From: Leguminivora glycinivorella
Lineage: Eukaryota > Arthropoda > Insecta > Lepidoptera > Tortricidae
DNA: 64,000 nt
Assembly: GCF_023078275.1 (NCBI RefSeq)
Contig: NC_062974.1
Coordinates: 26,510,110-26,574,109 of the forward strand
Direction of reading: 5' to 3'
Shown: piece after piece, positions 10,867 through 23,773 of the stretch
How positions within the stretch are numbered: position 1 is the first letter of the stretch
Layout: each line of letters opens with the position of its first letter
Program-made: the position numbers and the translations under genes
The notes under the pieces: generated by a model
Seen by the model: only the letters and a program-made list of their open reading frames with translations
Told to the model about the DNA's origin: nothing
Database searches by the model: none

Positions 10867-12628
10867 TGAGTATTACCGTACTGTAAAAATGTAATGTATA
10901 GTTGTATACGGATTAATGAATTTAATATAGATAGGTAATTATTGATATGTGGCAAAACGAAGAAAATTGTTTACACCTTCGCAATAAGTATCTAATGATA
11001 TTTTTTTAATTTACCATGTTACTTCACGTACCTACTTAGGTACTTATTTTAAAAACTCTGAAAATGTCTATTGAGTTTCTGTCGCAGACCACCATGTATA
11101 AATAAATAAAATAAATAAACCACCATGTGGCTTCTGCATATTCTGCGCTGTGATAGAGTTGCCATAGTAGGTATGTATACCTATATTGTATAATAGGCAA
11201 TAAGAGGCAAAAAACATATTGTGCTAAAATATTTAAAATACCTACAGTCATTTCCGAAACGTGTGAATTCATGTCAATACTTTCTTTTATCAGTATTACA
11301 CGGAGTAGGTAAACGTTTCGTGGCAGCGGCAGCGCACACTGCAGAGAGCGCACGTGGACACCGGCGCGGCGCCACAGAATATATAATAGCACAAGTAAAG
11401 AAGGCCCACTGCTTTGATGTTTCCGAAATGCCGCCTTTTTAAATACCTACAACATTCTTACAAAGAAACGAGCCGCACGTGCGCGGCGTCCGGTGATAGG
11501 GTTACCAATGGATCCAAACGAATTAATACTCACATTAAATGTTATATTATTATATTCAAGTCTTGAGTACTTTCTAGGTATATACGCTGTATTTATATAT
11601 TTTTGTTCAAGGTTCCAACATCACAAGCCTTATTGATCTCTTAATCAGTAGTAGATCTGTATAAGAATATCTTTTGGTATTTATTTTATTCAATATGTCT
11701 ATTTAATTAAGTATTATTAGCCATTCCAACCTCGCGACGTAAAGTAACAATAGAAAGTGCGAACGTGCATTCCGTGAGAATGTGCGCCACCCCTGAGTAG
11801 GCCGCGAACTCGCGGCCACAGCTCGCGGCCGCCAGGATATACTTGTAGCGCGGCGATAGGATAGCGGAGTGAGCCGTCCCTGGCGGCGCCAGCGGACGCG
11901 TCTGTGTGCGTGAGCTAGGTATGCATACAACTACAACTGCTGTAGGCACCGCCCCCCCCTCAGCGCGTCCTCTGCGGCGCGGCGATAATCACCTAGCCCT
12001 AAGGCCCTGGTTTCTCTGGCCCGTCACACGCGCCCGGCGGTGTTTGGAATGTTTGGATGTGAGCCGCATGTGCCGCTGTGCCACACGCTGTCGGTCGCGG
12101 GTGCGTGGGTTTTCTGACCCTTGGTCACCCGTCGTCGGCGACGGAACTCAGAAGCTCTGGTAGACTGATTTTTGAACTGTTGTGTTGTGCTCTGATCAAA
12201 ATGAATGCAAAAATACTTACATTGTAATTCTTAGAGGAAGAAGATTATACGCGACTTAATCCGTTACCATATAAATATTGATATTACCCAAAAAAAGAGA
12301 CAGTCAAACGATATTTTTGTATGAAACCGGCAAAAAGAAAGTGAAATTTTTAACTTGGTACTCAAACACTTTCATTGTAGTAAAGAAAAATTTACATCAT
12401 ATATTCGATTAAGTATATCGAAAACAGTTCACAGAAGTACAATTCATCCATTGAATTACTATGTACTAACATACTAGAAATTACACCCCAAACAAAGTCT
12501 GTGCTCCGGCCGGCAGCGCGCGGCGCATGCGTGGGGAGGTACCGTGTCATAGAGTAAGACTTGACCAATGACCACCTAGACGCGACACTCTTAGTGTAGA
12601 CCTTTTTTTATACTTTTTGTAAAATACG
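10867..12628. other. No gene seen; local GC-rich repeats
   Basis: Contains a GC-rich stretch (11742-11895) related to 8135-8252, and another at 11950-12130. Open frames on both strands here are short and lack motifs or splice support. Confidence 0.5.
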
Positions 12629-12768
12629 TCCCCTTATTCATAAACGCACACTAAAGTTATCAAGCCGATAAAGTTCGTTTGTCCCTTTTCGGCGTATTGG
12701 TGTGATAGAAAGGGACAAACGAACTTTATCGGCTTGATAACTTTAATGAACGTTTATGAATAAGGGGG
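12629..12768. mobile_element. MITE, TTCATAAACGTACAC family, copy 2
   Basis: The best-preserved foldback of its family: ends CCCCTTATTCATAAACG / CGTTTATGAATAAGGGGG, with inner pairing of AAGTTATCAAGCCGATAAAG. Confidence 0.8.
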
Positions 12769-13597
12769 TAAGTAGTTTAATTTTAGCACTATCATACATT
12801 GTGCTATGTTTAAGTTCTACTAAGTGAAACAAAAATACATTATTGATTTTTTTCATATACCTACTTTAATTGCCCTTGAAGAAAATCATAGGTTATTATT
12901 GTATGAAAATATCGATTACAACTCGTGTTAGAACTGTGTAGTATTCATAAGTATAACGTGAAATAAATTTAACATTTCTCTTTTATATATTACAAACAGA
13001 ATATAATCACAATTACTATACTTCATTACCTACATGTCAAGTCTGTGCGATTATGATGCGATTAATCTATGATTTCGTTCAACAAAATGGCAGCGATAGC
13101 TTCGCGTTTGAGGAGCGCGTCCCTTCATTGAAATAATTACTTAAATAAAGATCGATTAACATAGCGTGTAACCGATGAAATGTGACACGTCAGTTTTATT
13201 CGATTTTCTCGTATGGCTTAAACAGCATCTTGTTGCGCAGGAAGGCATTTTTACATTTTATTTGTGTGCAGGCAGAAACATAAGTCCAATGGACTTATGT
13301 TTGTAGCGCAAACGTTTTGCTCGCAGTGTCCTCTCTAGTATTACTTCAATGAGTTCATCATTATCTTTAGTGAAGTCAGTCATTTTCCATATCAAGACGC
13401 CACCCGCCGTCCGTTGCTATTGTACAAAACGAATACAGACCGTCGCGTGCGGCGTGTGACCTTCCCCGTCTTGCCCGTCGAACCACCCGCCACCGGCGAC
13501 GTTTCAAAGAAACCACCCTCAAACATTTCCAAACAAAACATTCGAACGTCGTCAGTCGCGGACCCGCGTAAAAAACCACAACACGTTCTATGAACAT
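12769..13597. other. No gene seen
   Basis: AT-rich DNA with a short GC-richer part at 13385-13570. That part is open on the minus strand but has no recognisable domain. Confidence 0.5.
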
Positions 13598-14517
13598 TGG
13601 TCAAGTGCGAGTCGGTTTTCGACTTTTCCATACAAAGAACTCATGAGCGCCTGAACGACTGTGATGGCAAAGTTAACTTTTCGCACTTTCAAGACTTTAC
13701 GTATATATCTCGGAAACGATAAGAGATAGAGCAAAATGGACTTCAGATTTGGGCTGTCGTTGCCACAAATTCTATGTTTTCGTCAACAGTGACCTTTTTT
13801 TGGACCGATTTGAACAAAATTTTGCTCAGTCCACTTACAAACGGTCTTAAGCGCCTCCTTTTTAGTAGGAACTTAAGTCATTTTGGCAAATGAAAAAAAA
13901 AAATTTAACAATTTCTAGAAAGAAAAAGACAGAAATGAATTTCTTTCTACCTGTCCATCACGCTTACAAAATTTTTAGACGTTTAGTAACTGCTTGCAGC
14001 GTCAGTGAGTGAAAATCTTAATTTGAGTTTTTTCTCGTAAGTCCGACTTACGCTTGACTGTAGATTTCTAATAGGTTTTCCTGTAATCTACAGGTAGAGG
14101 GCTATCTCGTGTATTTTTTTGAAAATTTTACGCTAAGTAGTTTCGGAGATAAGGGGGGAATGGTCATTTTTTGTCTATTTTCTTAAATTACTTCTAAAGT
14201 ACCAAAATTAAAAATTAAAAAAATATATTTCAAATGCTCATAAAATGCTCTTTCATTTGATATGTAACACAATATAGTTTTAATAACTTTGATTTTTAAT
14301 TTTCAAGTTTACCCCCCAAAAGTGACCCCTATGATTAAATTTCATTTAATTAAATTACATGTCCGTCTTTGGACCACAGGTTTACATATGTGTACCAAAT
14401 TTCAAGTAAATCGATCCAGTAGTTTTGGAGAAATCGGCTGTAACAGAGGGACAGACAGACACACGAGTGATCCTATAAGGGTTCCGTTTTTCCTCTTTGA
14501 GGTACGGAACCCTAAAA
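13598..14517 (+). repeat. Near full-length CCAAGTGCGAGTCGG...GGTTCCGTA repeat
   Basis: It runs from GGTCAAGTGCGAGTCGG to TACGGAACCCTAAAAAT, about 920 bp. It includes a GGGACAGACAGACACACGAG tract and the paired AGGGTTCCGT / TACGGAACCCT near the end. It encodes nothing recognisable. Confidence 0.65.
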
Positions 14518-15012
14518 ATATGAACTATGTAAAAACTAAAAGTAAAATACTCATAACCTTGTTAAGAAAATATGTAACAAATTACATTGATGAAATAAGA
14601 AATTGTGCTAACGTCAATATCGTTTATCTACCATAAAGTAGGTACACCATGCAGTATAGTGGGTGGCCAAACTGAACCACGATAACTATCAAAATAAACA
14701 ATATCCATTTCGCACGCCCTAAAAATTCACTTGCAAATTTCAACCCCTCAAAAGTCACACGCAAAAAAAAACAATACGGTGCGGGTTTTTGCCCATGAGA
14801 TTACGAGCTAGTAACCCCTTGTCTGCCGTGGGAGTGGGAGATTCGGGCAGGTGGCGAGTGAGCGAGGGGTGACAAGTGTGTTTGATGGTACGGTTATTTT
14901 TTTATATGGTCAGTCAGTGGCTGGGTAAGTACCGTGGAAAAATAGATTGAAAGCGATTTTTTGCATATAGAATTACAATATGGGGAAGTGTCTGGTTGAC
15001 GTATAACTGGAT
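14518..15012. other. No gene seen
   Basis: AT-rich sequence. I see no repeat family or coding signal. Confidence 0.5.
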
Positions 15013-15147
15013 ACGTAGCCGCTCACGAAACGAAACGCTCGTAGATATCTGTCTCTATCGCTCTTGCGTATTGGCGCGATAGAGCCAGACTACCTTTCGC
15101 GGCGTTTCGTTTTCGTTTCGCGTCGCAGAAATGCCATTCGGCTACGG
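15013..15147. mobile_element. Foldback repeat with CGTAGCCG / CGGCTACG ends
   Basis: The ends pair (CGTAGCCG, CGGCTACG), and ACGAAACGAAACGC pairs with GCGGCGTTTCGTTTTCGT. The middle holds GGCGCGATAGAGCCAGAC, also present near 5991, so this is a repeat family. Confidence 0.6.
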
Positions 15148-15256
15148 CACCAGATGACCGAAAAGCTGGCGATTGCGGTACAGTCACAGAATATATTATT
15201 ATTAATAATACAGTAGATACAGTCCAGTGTGGAAATACCGTCAACATCCTTGATAA

Positions 15257-15387
15257 TGAGGGCGATTTTTGAATCTCGCATACGGGATTTTGTCACTAAA
15301 ATACCGGTTGAAAACGGTGACTTGCTTATTATTTTCAGTGACAATTTTCTGAATTCGAACGCGTGAGACTCAAAAATCGGCCCGCAT
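15257..15387. mobile_element. MITE, GCCGATTTTTGAATCTC family, copy 1
   Basis: GGGCGATTTTTGAATCTCGC at the left pairs with GAGACTCAAAAATCGGCCC at the right. A relative is at 47382-47614. Confidence 0.65.
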
Positions 15388-15817
15388 GATTGTGTAAATT
15401 TTCTCATGTTAATGAAAGAAAAAAGTGAAGTTTCGGAAAAATGTAATTTGGCAGTTTTCCTCACAATATAATCGAGTTCATCATTAACCTACTTCTTTTT
15501 CAAGCCCTTCAAGTTTTAATGATATTCGACCCAAAGGCCTCTTATTTACGTCTGTGTTACACAAGCGACCTAAAGGTCGAAATAACCTAATTTCTATTTC
15601 AATTTGATCTTTCAATACACCTCCGTTTATTTATACTAGCCTAATCTTGACCCAAAGCCCGAGCTAATCCGACAGCCCCGTATTCTCATTACGCAGTATT
15701 TACCCAGGTCTATTTATTTTGGGGTCGAATCTGCCCCCAAGCATTGCGAAGTTCCAACCGACGGGGGCAAAGTAAACAGCGAAGATTGAAGGTGTTAGGT
15801 TGTTTTTACCAATTTTT

Positions 15818-16710
15818 AGGGTTCCGATAGTCATCTAGGAACCCTTATAGTTTCGCCATGTCTGTCCGTCCGTCCGCGGATAATTTCAGTGACCGTTAGC
15901 ACTAGAAAGCTGAAATTTGGTACCAATATGTATATCAATCATGCCGACAAAGTGCAAAAATAAAAAGTAGAAAAAAATGTTTTATTAGGGTAACCCCCTA
16001 CACGTAAAGTGGGAAGTGATTTTTTTTTTCATTGCAATCCTAGCGTGTGATATATTGTTGGATAGGTATTTAAAAATGAATAAGGGTTTATTCAAGTCGT
16101 TTTTTGATAATATTCATATTTTCAGAAATAATCGCTCCTAAAGGAAAAAAAAAGTGCCCCCCCCCCCCTCTAATTTGCAATCTAGCGTGTCGGGCCACGC
16201 TCAGTGTAGGGTTCCGTAGTTTTCCGTATTTTTCTCAAAAACTACTGAACCTATCAAGTTCAAAACAATTTTCCTAGAAAGTCTTTATAAAGTTCTACTT
16301 TTGTGGTTTTTTTGATATTTTTTAAACTTATGGTTCAAAAGTTAGAGGGGGGGGACGCACTTTTTTTTCCTTTAGGAGCGATTATTTCCGAAAATAATAT
16401 TATCAAAAAACGATCTTAGTAAACCCTTATTCATTTTTAAATACCTATCCAACAATATATCACACGTTGGGGTTGGAATGATAAAAAATATCAGCCCCCA
16501 CTTTACATGTAGGGGGGGGGGTACCCAATAAAACATTTTTTTCCATTTTTTACTTTTGCACTTTGTTGGCGTGATTGATATACATATTGGTACCAAATTT
16601 CAGCTTTCTAGTGCTAACGGTTACTGAGATTATCCGCGGACGGACGGACGGACGGACAGACAGACATGGCGAAACTATAAGGGTTCCTAGTTGCCTACGG
16701 AACCCTAAAA
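15818..16710. repeat. Head-to-head pair of GGTTCCGTAG repeats
   Basis: 15818-16183 is a plus-strand copy truncated at its poly-C region. 16184-16710 is a nearly complete minus-strand copy. Together they form a large imperfect inverted repeat. Confidence 0.75.
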
Positions 16711-16714
16711 AAAT

Positions 16715-16835
16715 ACTAAATCGGTTCATCTGTTCGGGAGCTACGATGCCACAGACAGACAGACAGGCAGACAGACAGACAGACAAACAGACAGACACGT
16801 GCAACTTATAACATCCCGTCGTTTGTACGTCGAGG
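16715..16835 (+). repeat. SINE-like 3' fragment with (CAGA)n
   Basis: AAATCGGTTCATCTGTTCGG ... (ACAG)n ... TTGTACGTCGAGGGTTAAAA. Related to 9790-9970. Confidence 0.55.
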
Positions 16836-17101
16836 GTTAAAAAAGTGGATACCTACATCTCTTTATAGTCGACTGTACAGTCACCGACAATAATGTTATT
16901 CTTTGAGAACCTCAAAAATATGTGACACGCTCTTACCTACCTACTGCTTTGCCCATAAAATCGTATCAGATATTTTCGCGGCCTTCGAACAGTAGGTAAC
17001 ATAAATTAGGTATTGTTTATTTTATGTCCACCGTATATTTTTTCTGTATCTTTTGCTGAGGTGTGCCAATAAGGAGTATTCTATCTGTTGTTGTTGTAGT
17101 C

Positions 17102-17413
17102 CTAAGGCACCCCAGAGGTGCAAAGGGCCTTCACAAGCTCGCGCCACGCCTTCCTATCTTCAGCAACCCTTGTGGCCTCGCTCCAGCTTAAACCAGCCGC
17201 TCGTAGCTCATTTTCGACGGACCGCTTCCATGAGTGGACAGGGCGCCCGGGGCCACGGCTTGCATTTTGCGGTTTCCAGTCGAGAGCAATGCTCACGTTA
17301 TTTCTTTCCCCTCTCCGAAGAGTCTGTCCAATCCATCTCCATTTTCGTGTCGCGATTTCCTCGTCAATGGGTGTTTGCTGGCAAGCAAGTGTGAGTACCT
17401 GCTTACACGACAT
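17102..17413 (-). pseudogene. LINE reverse transcriptase C-terminal fragment
   Basis: A minus-strand frame of about 103 codons with the tail signature of lepidopteran non-LTR retrotransposon ORF2. It shows an R-K-W-R-W-I-G-Q-T-L-R block, then A-L-D-W-x-P-Q, G-P-G-R-P, a W-x-R-S-V-E-x-E-L block, and D-R-x-A-W-R near the end. No RT catalytic motif is present, so it is a 5'-truncated insertion. The family is inferred from this motif order. Confidence 0.75.
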
Positions 17414-18084
17414 TACTTATTAAGCATGTTAACATTTGGCGAGTCAGCGACGTCAGTGTGCCAACTAGGAACGAAAGAAGATCCCATATTACTTATTCAT
17501 GACCATTAGTAAGTAGTTTATGGGAAAATGCAGTCACCAATAACAGTTAGCCTCAGTAGCCTTATGCGCCAGAACAAACATTTGACAATACCAGGATTTC
17601 GATTCCTTTTCACCAACATACCAATGCATTTTATCAAACCCTACGACCCCAAAAATAAGGTATATTATTCAATATATGATAGATAAAAGTTACGTGGTGG
17701 CGGGAGTGTGTTCCCACGTTCGGGGGTGGCATATTCAAATGGCAAAAAGACGTAACTGCAGTACAAATTTATTGCGCTTAAGACGTTTTGAATCAACTTG
17801 AGGGTGACGGTCTATTTGAATCGTTTTTTGCATCGGAGTAATTATTTTGAGTATGTATTGTGTTTACTGTTGTAAAGTGGAGGCGAATCATGTTTCATTT
17901 GATTTTTCGATGACGGTCGGGCTTTGTACCTACCTATTTTTTAAATGTTTGTTTTTTTAGTAGTATCTAATACCGTAGTCATCGAACGGTACCTACCTAC
18001 CTAGTAATAATAATAATTGACTCGAAACATGTCGCAACAGTTTCGAAATAATAATAATAACGTGACTTGTTGCCCTTACATTTC
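17414..18084. other. No gene seen
   Basis: AT-rich sequence with short open frames and no recognisable features. Confidence 0.5.
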
Positions 18085-18225
18085 AATTGGACGTAGTTAC
18101 GCAGAAACATCCCAATCCATCTGAAATTGTCATTGAAATGAAAGACTTTTGTTTTTCATACAAGGTCTAAAACTTAATGACAATTTCATGTGGATTGGAA
18201 CGTTTCTGCGTAACTACGTCCAATT
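18085..18225. mobile_element. MITE, AATTGGACGTAGTTACGC family
   Basis: The left arm AATTGGACGTAGTTACGCAG is matched by CTGCGTAACTACGTCCAATT at the right. The inner parts (GAAATTGTCATT / AATGACAATTTC) extend the stem to about 48 bp. Confidence 0.8.
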
Positions 18226-19429
18226 AAAGAGTCAAAAGGGTCTCTACATGTTGGCTTCGGCTCCGCGCACGCCTCCCAAAGGCCCAGAAGACCCTATGGT
18301 TTTGCGGGATAAGTTAGAGAGCTGCTCATAGTGCTTCGATATACGGAACATACTGCATCTTACAGATCTTACTGCGCCTAAAAAAGCCTTCAAATTAAAG
18401 AAAAACATTAATAAATAATGTTTTGAATCTTCTTCATTTTAGTCATCATAACTGGTTCCAAATATCGCAACTCGCAAGCTAACATAAATTATGCCTTTTA
18501 GCCGTTATTTCTATACGCACGGCATATTTAAATAAATAGACTTTGCTTATTTTAGCTGATGAAATGATCCGAGTTCGGAGACTAAAGTTTGTTGGAATTC
18601 AAAGCGAGTAAAATTAGTATGCTAAACTTTTCGTTTAATTTTGACAAGTAAAAGTTCAAAATTTTGTCAATTTACAACTTTACTATCAGATTAAACTGAA
18701 TAATTTTTTTGCACTATATTCTTAGGGAATTTTAACTTTAATTTATCCACGGATATTAGTAATTATCCATATCAGCATACGAGGGGTAAGTAGCTAAATA
18801 TGGGAAGATAACATTTTACTCAATAAATCCTTATATGTAGTTAGTTTATACGTTACAAGATATTTAAATTTGCCAGTATATGAACAGATCTTTGCCCAAT
18901 AAGACGGAAAAAATTTGAACAAATTTATTTTTAAATCGCTCGCGAATACTATTTAATAAATCAGGGCGAAATTGTTGTAACTAAGTAACAAATCAATAAT
19001 ATATTTTTGAACTTCGACTACTCATCTAACAGTTTATCAAACTGATCGAATCAATGGGATCGCGAATTTCACACCTGTCGATGACAGCCCATAATAAATC
19101 ACCCTAAATCAATGACAATAACTTCCTGACGGTCCCCACAAATCGGCCCTATAGCGCCTGGGTGAAGGGACGTATGCGAAGTACGAGGCAGGACACATAC
19201 GCTGTTTTGGATGTGGTACCGCAATGAGTGTGGGTTGCGAAGGTAAAAGGGCATAACCGATATTGATGTTTACTTACAGGATGTAATTTAACTTAAATAA
19301 AGTTGGCTGAATAAGAAAAGCTTTAAATTTAACTTTGAAAATGTCAGCGTGGGCTAGAAAAAATATACGAATATATATCTAAAATATCGCACTATAAGTT
19401 CACATCTGTTTTTATTTAGTACTTAAGAC
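18226..19429. other. No gene seen
   Basis: About 1.2 kb of AT-rich DNA without recognisable repeats or coding signals. Confidence 0.5.
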
Positions 19430-19920
19430 GATACAGGAGGGGTCAATTCTCCATACAAACGCTCTCGGCTATTTTTTCCTCCCTGATTTTTGAAGATAGA
19501 GCACTGATTTTTTCAACACAGATTATTATTATTTTTATCTGTGTCGGACCATTTTGATTTTTTTGATATTCTTATTTTTAAAGGCGCGGCCTCATTGATT
19601 ATGGCGCAAAAAAGGTGTGATATTAAAAATTGGTAACAATTAACCAAAAAAACTAAACGGGTCCGACGCAGAGAATTTAATTGTTTTTCAGATTCTCAAT
19701 TTTCGTTACGATTGATTAAGTTTTGAAGGAGGAAACAGTCGAGAGCGGAACCTCGATTTTAAAGATTTTTTCGCAATATCTTTTAACCGAGTTGTTCTGA
19801 ATGGACAATTTTTTTTCGATAAATCTAGTTAATAACACTAGTATATTTAACTAAAATTCTCAAATTGAAAGGGGGGCTCCTTTCCATTTTAGCATTTTCG
19901 CTCCTGTAGCGTCTTAAGTA
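19430..19920. mobile_element. MITE, TACTTAAGACG ends
   Basis: TACTTAAGACGATACAGGAG at the left and CTCCTGTAGCGTCTTAAGTA at the right. Inside, GTGTCGGACC pairs with GGGTCCGACGC. Length about 491 bp. Confidence 0.75.
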
Positions 19921-20377
19921 TAGACGATTGTGATCGCACGTACGCAAATTGGCTAAGTAAAGCGTACCATCTACGCTCTTATACTACGGAAGAAAGCAGT
20001 CGATGTGGCCGAAAACAACTAGGTACGTTAGACATAGACATTTTATTAATAATATTATAAATATTACACGTTCATCAATAAAATTATTTAACAGCAATTA
20101 AATTAAGATTATTACAATTTCAGTCTAGTTATAATTTCGAATATTTAATTGAAAGATGCATTCATTGATTATATTACATATGATATGTCATTTAGATTTG
20201 TTAATTTGATTTTATACATAATTATTATTTTATTCTAATATAAGTTATTTATTAGAAGATGAAGATGATTGACTGAGTTACCTTTTTGTTTTTTGTCGAG
20301 AAATATACCGAAATTGTTAACAAATCTGGTAACAAAGAAGACAACATTCCATACCTACCTTATCTTACTGGAAAAAT

Positions 20378-20690
20378 TTGGGAAACCTAGCAACATTGCA
20401 TCACCTCAAGAGCTACGCGAGCTTATTCCACCGTCGCCATTCTTACCATCGGACTCTTAGACACACGGCCGGTTTCCATACTTTCTTGGTAGATTTTCTG
20501 CGAAATCGCACGCAGCGCTTTGCTTCTTCTTTTCTTATGCGCACTGCCAAGGATTGGAATTCCTTGCCGGCGGCTATATTTCCGAGCTCATATAACCCGG
20601 CAACCTTCAAATCAAGGGTGTACAGGCATCTTCTGCTTCTGCCACGTCTTTGCCTTTGGCTAGTCTGTGGTCAAGAATAAGCCCATTCAT
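20378..20690 (+). pseudogene. LINE ORF2 3' fragment
   Basis: The frame 20378-20680 ends with the S-S-F-L-x-R-T-A-K-x-W-N-S-L-P block, followed by I-F-P, Y-N-P-A-T-F-K-S-R-V and a short hydrophobic tail. This is the usual C-terminus of insect Jockey/CR1-type reverse transcriptase proteins. The stop is followed closely by an A-rich run (20695-20706), as expected for a LINE 3' end. Upstream RT motifs are missing. Confidence 0.75.
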
Positions 20691-21115
20691 AATAATAAAA
20701 AAAAACTAATCTACCAGATTACTTGCAAATTTTTATCAATATTCAAACATGATCCTTTACAAACTTTTTGAGGATTGTTGCACTACGTTTTCTTGATCCG
20801 GATTTCCTGATCATTCTGTATAGTAAATAGGTAGATAAGCCGTTTCGCTTCTACTGCGCATGACTCGTGCGACCGGCTTCGCGCGTGCGCTCACACGCGC
20901 GTCGCACGCGCCACCGATCGGCCATGAGGCTTTCTACTCGTATACAGAAGGGTCCTTGCTTTGATCAGAAATATCAAATTGTAAATCCATTATACGCGAT
21001 ATAATCCGTTTCCATAGTTTTATTTCATGAGCAACTATCGCGGTAACCGAAGACTAGCAGCATTTCTGGAGCCGCTTTTCTAATGAGTATGTTACTCTCC
21101 TCGCAGGGCACGGAT

Positions 21116-21490
21116 ACCGGTTACATTTTCAAACCGTTATCATGTACTTGCGGCAAAACCTTTAAATTTCGTTTTTACTCAAAAACCGCTATTTTTAAAC
21201 CGGTTTTTAAGGGAACGCTTTCATAAAGGTTTCGTTCGATTAACCGGTTTAGAACAAAATAAACCGGTTTATTCCGCAGCATGGGTAAGTAATACTGTTC
21301 TGACCAAACAAAAAAGTCGCTGCGTGAACGTAGGTATTTACGCGGCGCCGGTGCGTTTCGCCGCTCGTCGAATAAACCGGTTTATTTCGGTTAAAATAAA
21401 GTTCTCACAACGTTTGCGTTCTTTACAAAGTTCTGAGTAAAATCGAAAGAAACCGGTTTTAACCGGTAAAAAATAAACCGGTTCCGAGCC
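21116..21490. promoter_or_regulatory. Cluster of AACCGGTT motifs
   Basis: Perfect AACCGGTT octamers occur at 21198, 21242, 21262, 21375, 21451 and 21476, with near matches at 21117 and 21461. AACCGGTT is the known Grainyhead-type binding consensus. No gene lies close by, and the motif density could simply reflect a degenerate repeat, so regulatory function is unproven. Confidence 0.35.
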
Positions 21491-21907
21491 TTGCTGACAC
21501 GTGATTAATTTATTTCTAACTTTATTGTCATATTTCCATGTTTGACAGGCGTATGTTAGTTAATTATTATTTAACCCTAAATTATAACACAAAGATATAC
21601 GCGGACTATGTTAAATATTCACAATTTTATTCGTCGATTTTTTTTACGATATTATGATAACTTTTTCCAGTTTTAATTGCCCTTTAATTTTTAATATGAA
21701 TGTATAGATGTGTAATGTGAATGTTGCTGGCAAAAAAAGTAGAAAATAATAGGGTCGCCACCGTCCATGTAAACCGTTATGCATGTGGCAACTATTGAGT
21801 CACTTTTGTATGAGAATAGAAAGTGTTGCCATGAAAAAAAAATCCATTTCCACTCTATTTAGCTGTGGGCTAGTTGGATAAACTTTATCGCATCGGTGCG
21901 TCTCTAT

Positions 21908-22240
21908 CGCACCATAGATTAAATATAACAAGATCATACCATCCCATACATTAAAATGCGAACGCCTACGAACGAGCTTACACTCCACCACACATAGATA
22001 GCGCCACAAAAAATGCCTTGTTGCCACCGATTATTTGTAGATTGACATTAAGTGTCAATTCCGAGCCGTAAATCTATGTCAAAAGTGACACTTAACGCCA
22101 TCTACAAGTATAATCGAAAGCTACAAGACATTTTTTTTTGTGGCGCCATCTATGTGTGGTGGAATGTAAGCGCGGTCTTAGGCGGTCGCATTTTAATGTA
22201 TGGGATAGTATGATCTTGATATATTTAATTTATGATCGCA
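21908..22240. mobile_element. Foldback pair around 22030-22130
   Basis: 21908-22012 and 22139-22240 are inverted copies (GGCGCCATCTATGTGTGGTG and CATTTTAATGTATGGGATAG versus their complements). The loop holds a smaller palindrome (GACATTAAGTGTCA / AGTGACACTTAA). Confidence 0.75.
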
Positions 22241-22277
22241 CTTACAAACAGTGCGAAAAGAACGGTCTGACGTTATA

Positions 22278-22757
22278 TTTTTTTTCTACTCCCGTGTTGT
22301 TATTCGTCATTTACCGTGTCGTGCATAGATCGTTAAAACCCTACATGTGGGATGCCCGCCCCCGGCCGGCGCCCCGCGCACCCACGTATACGATATAGCT
22401 CTTACAGCATTGTTAGGTAGCCGTTAAGGGATATAGCGGGCCGCGGGGCGCCGGCCGGGGGCGGGCGGCGGCGCGGGGGAGTGCGAGCGACAGGGTGAGT
22501 GCAGAAACATTGCAGAGGACAAGTCAAAATACTTATAGGAAAGGAAACAGTGCGAATTTCACGAAAGTTATTCTAGAAAACTATTCAAAAGTAAGTGCAT
22601 GGTCGTAGAAAAAGTATTGTATGCAACGGTGTTTAACTGAGTCAAAAAATACTCGTGGCGTCTTAATAACAATTTTCGGCTTCGCCTCAAATTGTTACCC
22701 ACGCCACTCGTCTTTTTTGACCTCCTTTAAACGCCTGTTGCATAAAATACTATTATC
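22278..22757 (+). repeat. Dispersed ~480 bp repeat with GC-rich hairpin, copy 1
   Basis: Contains GCCCGCCCCCGGCCGGCGCC at 22351 and its complement near 22442-22466, forming a 25 bp GC-only stem. The 3' part is ACTCGTGGCGTCTTAATAAC ... GCCTCAAATTGTTACCCACG. The inverted copy is 48243-48716. Confidence 0.75.
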
Positions 22758-22879
22758 ACGCTACCATGCTTGCCGGTACATTATAAAACCAGTATAAAGA
22801 TAGTAGAGATGCTTATTAGTAACCATGACGGTGTTTTACAAAACAAAAGAAGATTGCGTATATAGATAATTTCTGACAA

Positions 22880-23310
22880 AGTAATAGTTATTTGTTATAC
22901 AAGGGGGCAAAGTTGTATTTTAACGCTGAGTGTGGAATTGAAAAACGAGCAAGTGAAAGGATCCTATAGTTGAACCACGAGCGAAGCGAGTGGTTCGAGA
23001 ATAAAATCCTGAACTTACGTGAAGTAAAATACATTTGCACCCGAGTGTAACACAAAACTTTTCCCCTCACTATAGCGAGGAAACTACAACGCAAAAACTG
23101 CGTTTATCACTGCTTCCAGTAGTTTCACAGGTGGTAAATCATCTTTATTACTAGATTCAACTACTTTTATCAATTTTAAAGCAGTTAATTTCACTTTATT
23201 CAAGGTCAAATTACTTTACTCACTAGTGGATAAAATGCGTTTTTACTCACTGGTATTAAAGGACAAAACACGTGTTTCCGAGCTAGTGAGGGGAAAAATG
23301 TATTTTGTAG
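22880..23310 (+). repeat. Dispersed ~430 bp repeat, copy 1
   Basis: From AGTTATTTGTTATACAAGGG to ACACGTGTTTCCGAGCTAGT, with the characteristic CGAGCGAAGCGAGTGG. The copy at 59862-60283 is in the same orientation. Confidence 0.75.
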
Positions 23311-23773
23311 TAGTTAGTGCATTACACTTTCATTCCTCGACACAGGATTAAAACTTTGGAACAACAGTTTTGACAATTTGGCCCATATTCTTAACTTGAT
23401 ATGTTTTAAAACTGTCAAATATTAAATTATTAAGCATACATTTTTATTGATGGTTCCGAGGTATATTTATTAGACTACATCTGTCTATATGGAGGCGTAT
23501 ATGTCTTTGACTAGACAAATACGTTTATGAAATTAAACAACAAATTTTAGTATGTAGTTTATTTGCTTAGTAATAACTATTTTAATCATAATAATAGATG
23601 AGTCTTTGAAGATGACAAACCACAAAATAAGACATATTTAAAAAAAAACTACCCTAGTTCACCCGAAATACCAGAGGTGTTGAAGGTGCGATGCTCTTTT
23701 CTAGGTCTGAGTCATTTTTTTTAATCTAAATACGTCTTAAATTGTGTTTTGTCGTGATTTTTTTTGTTTTTAA

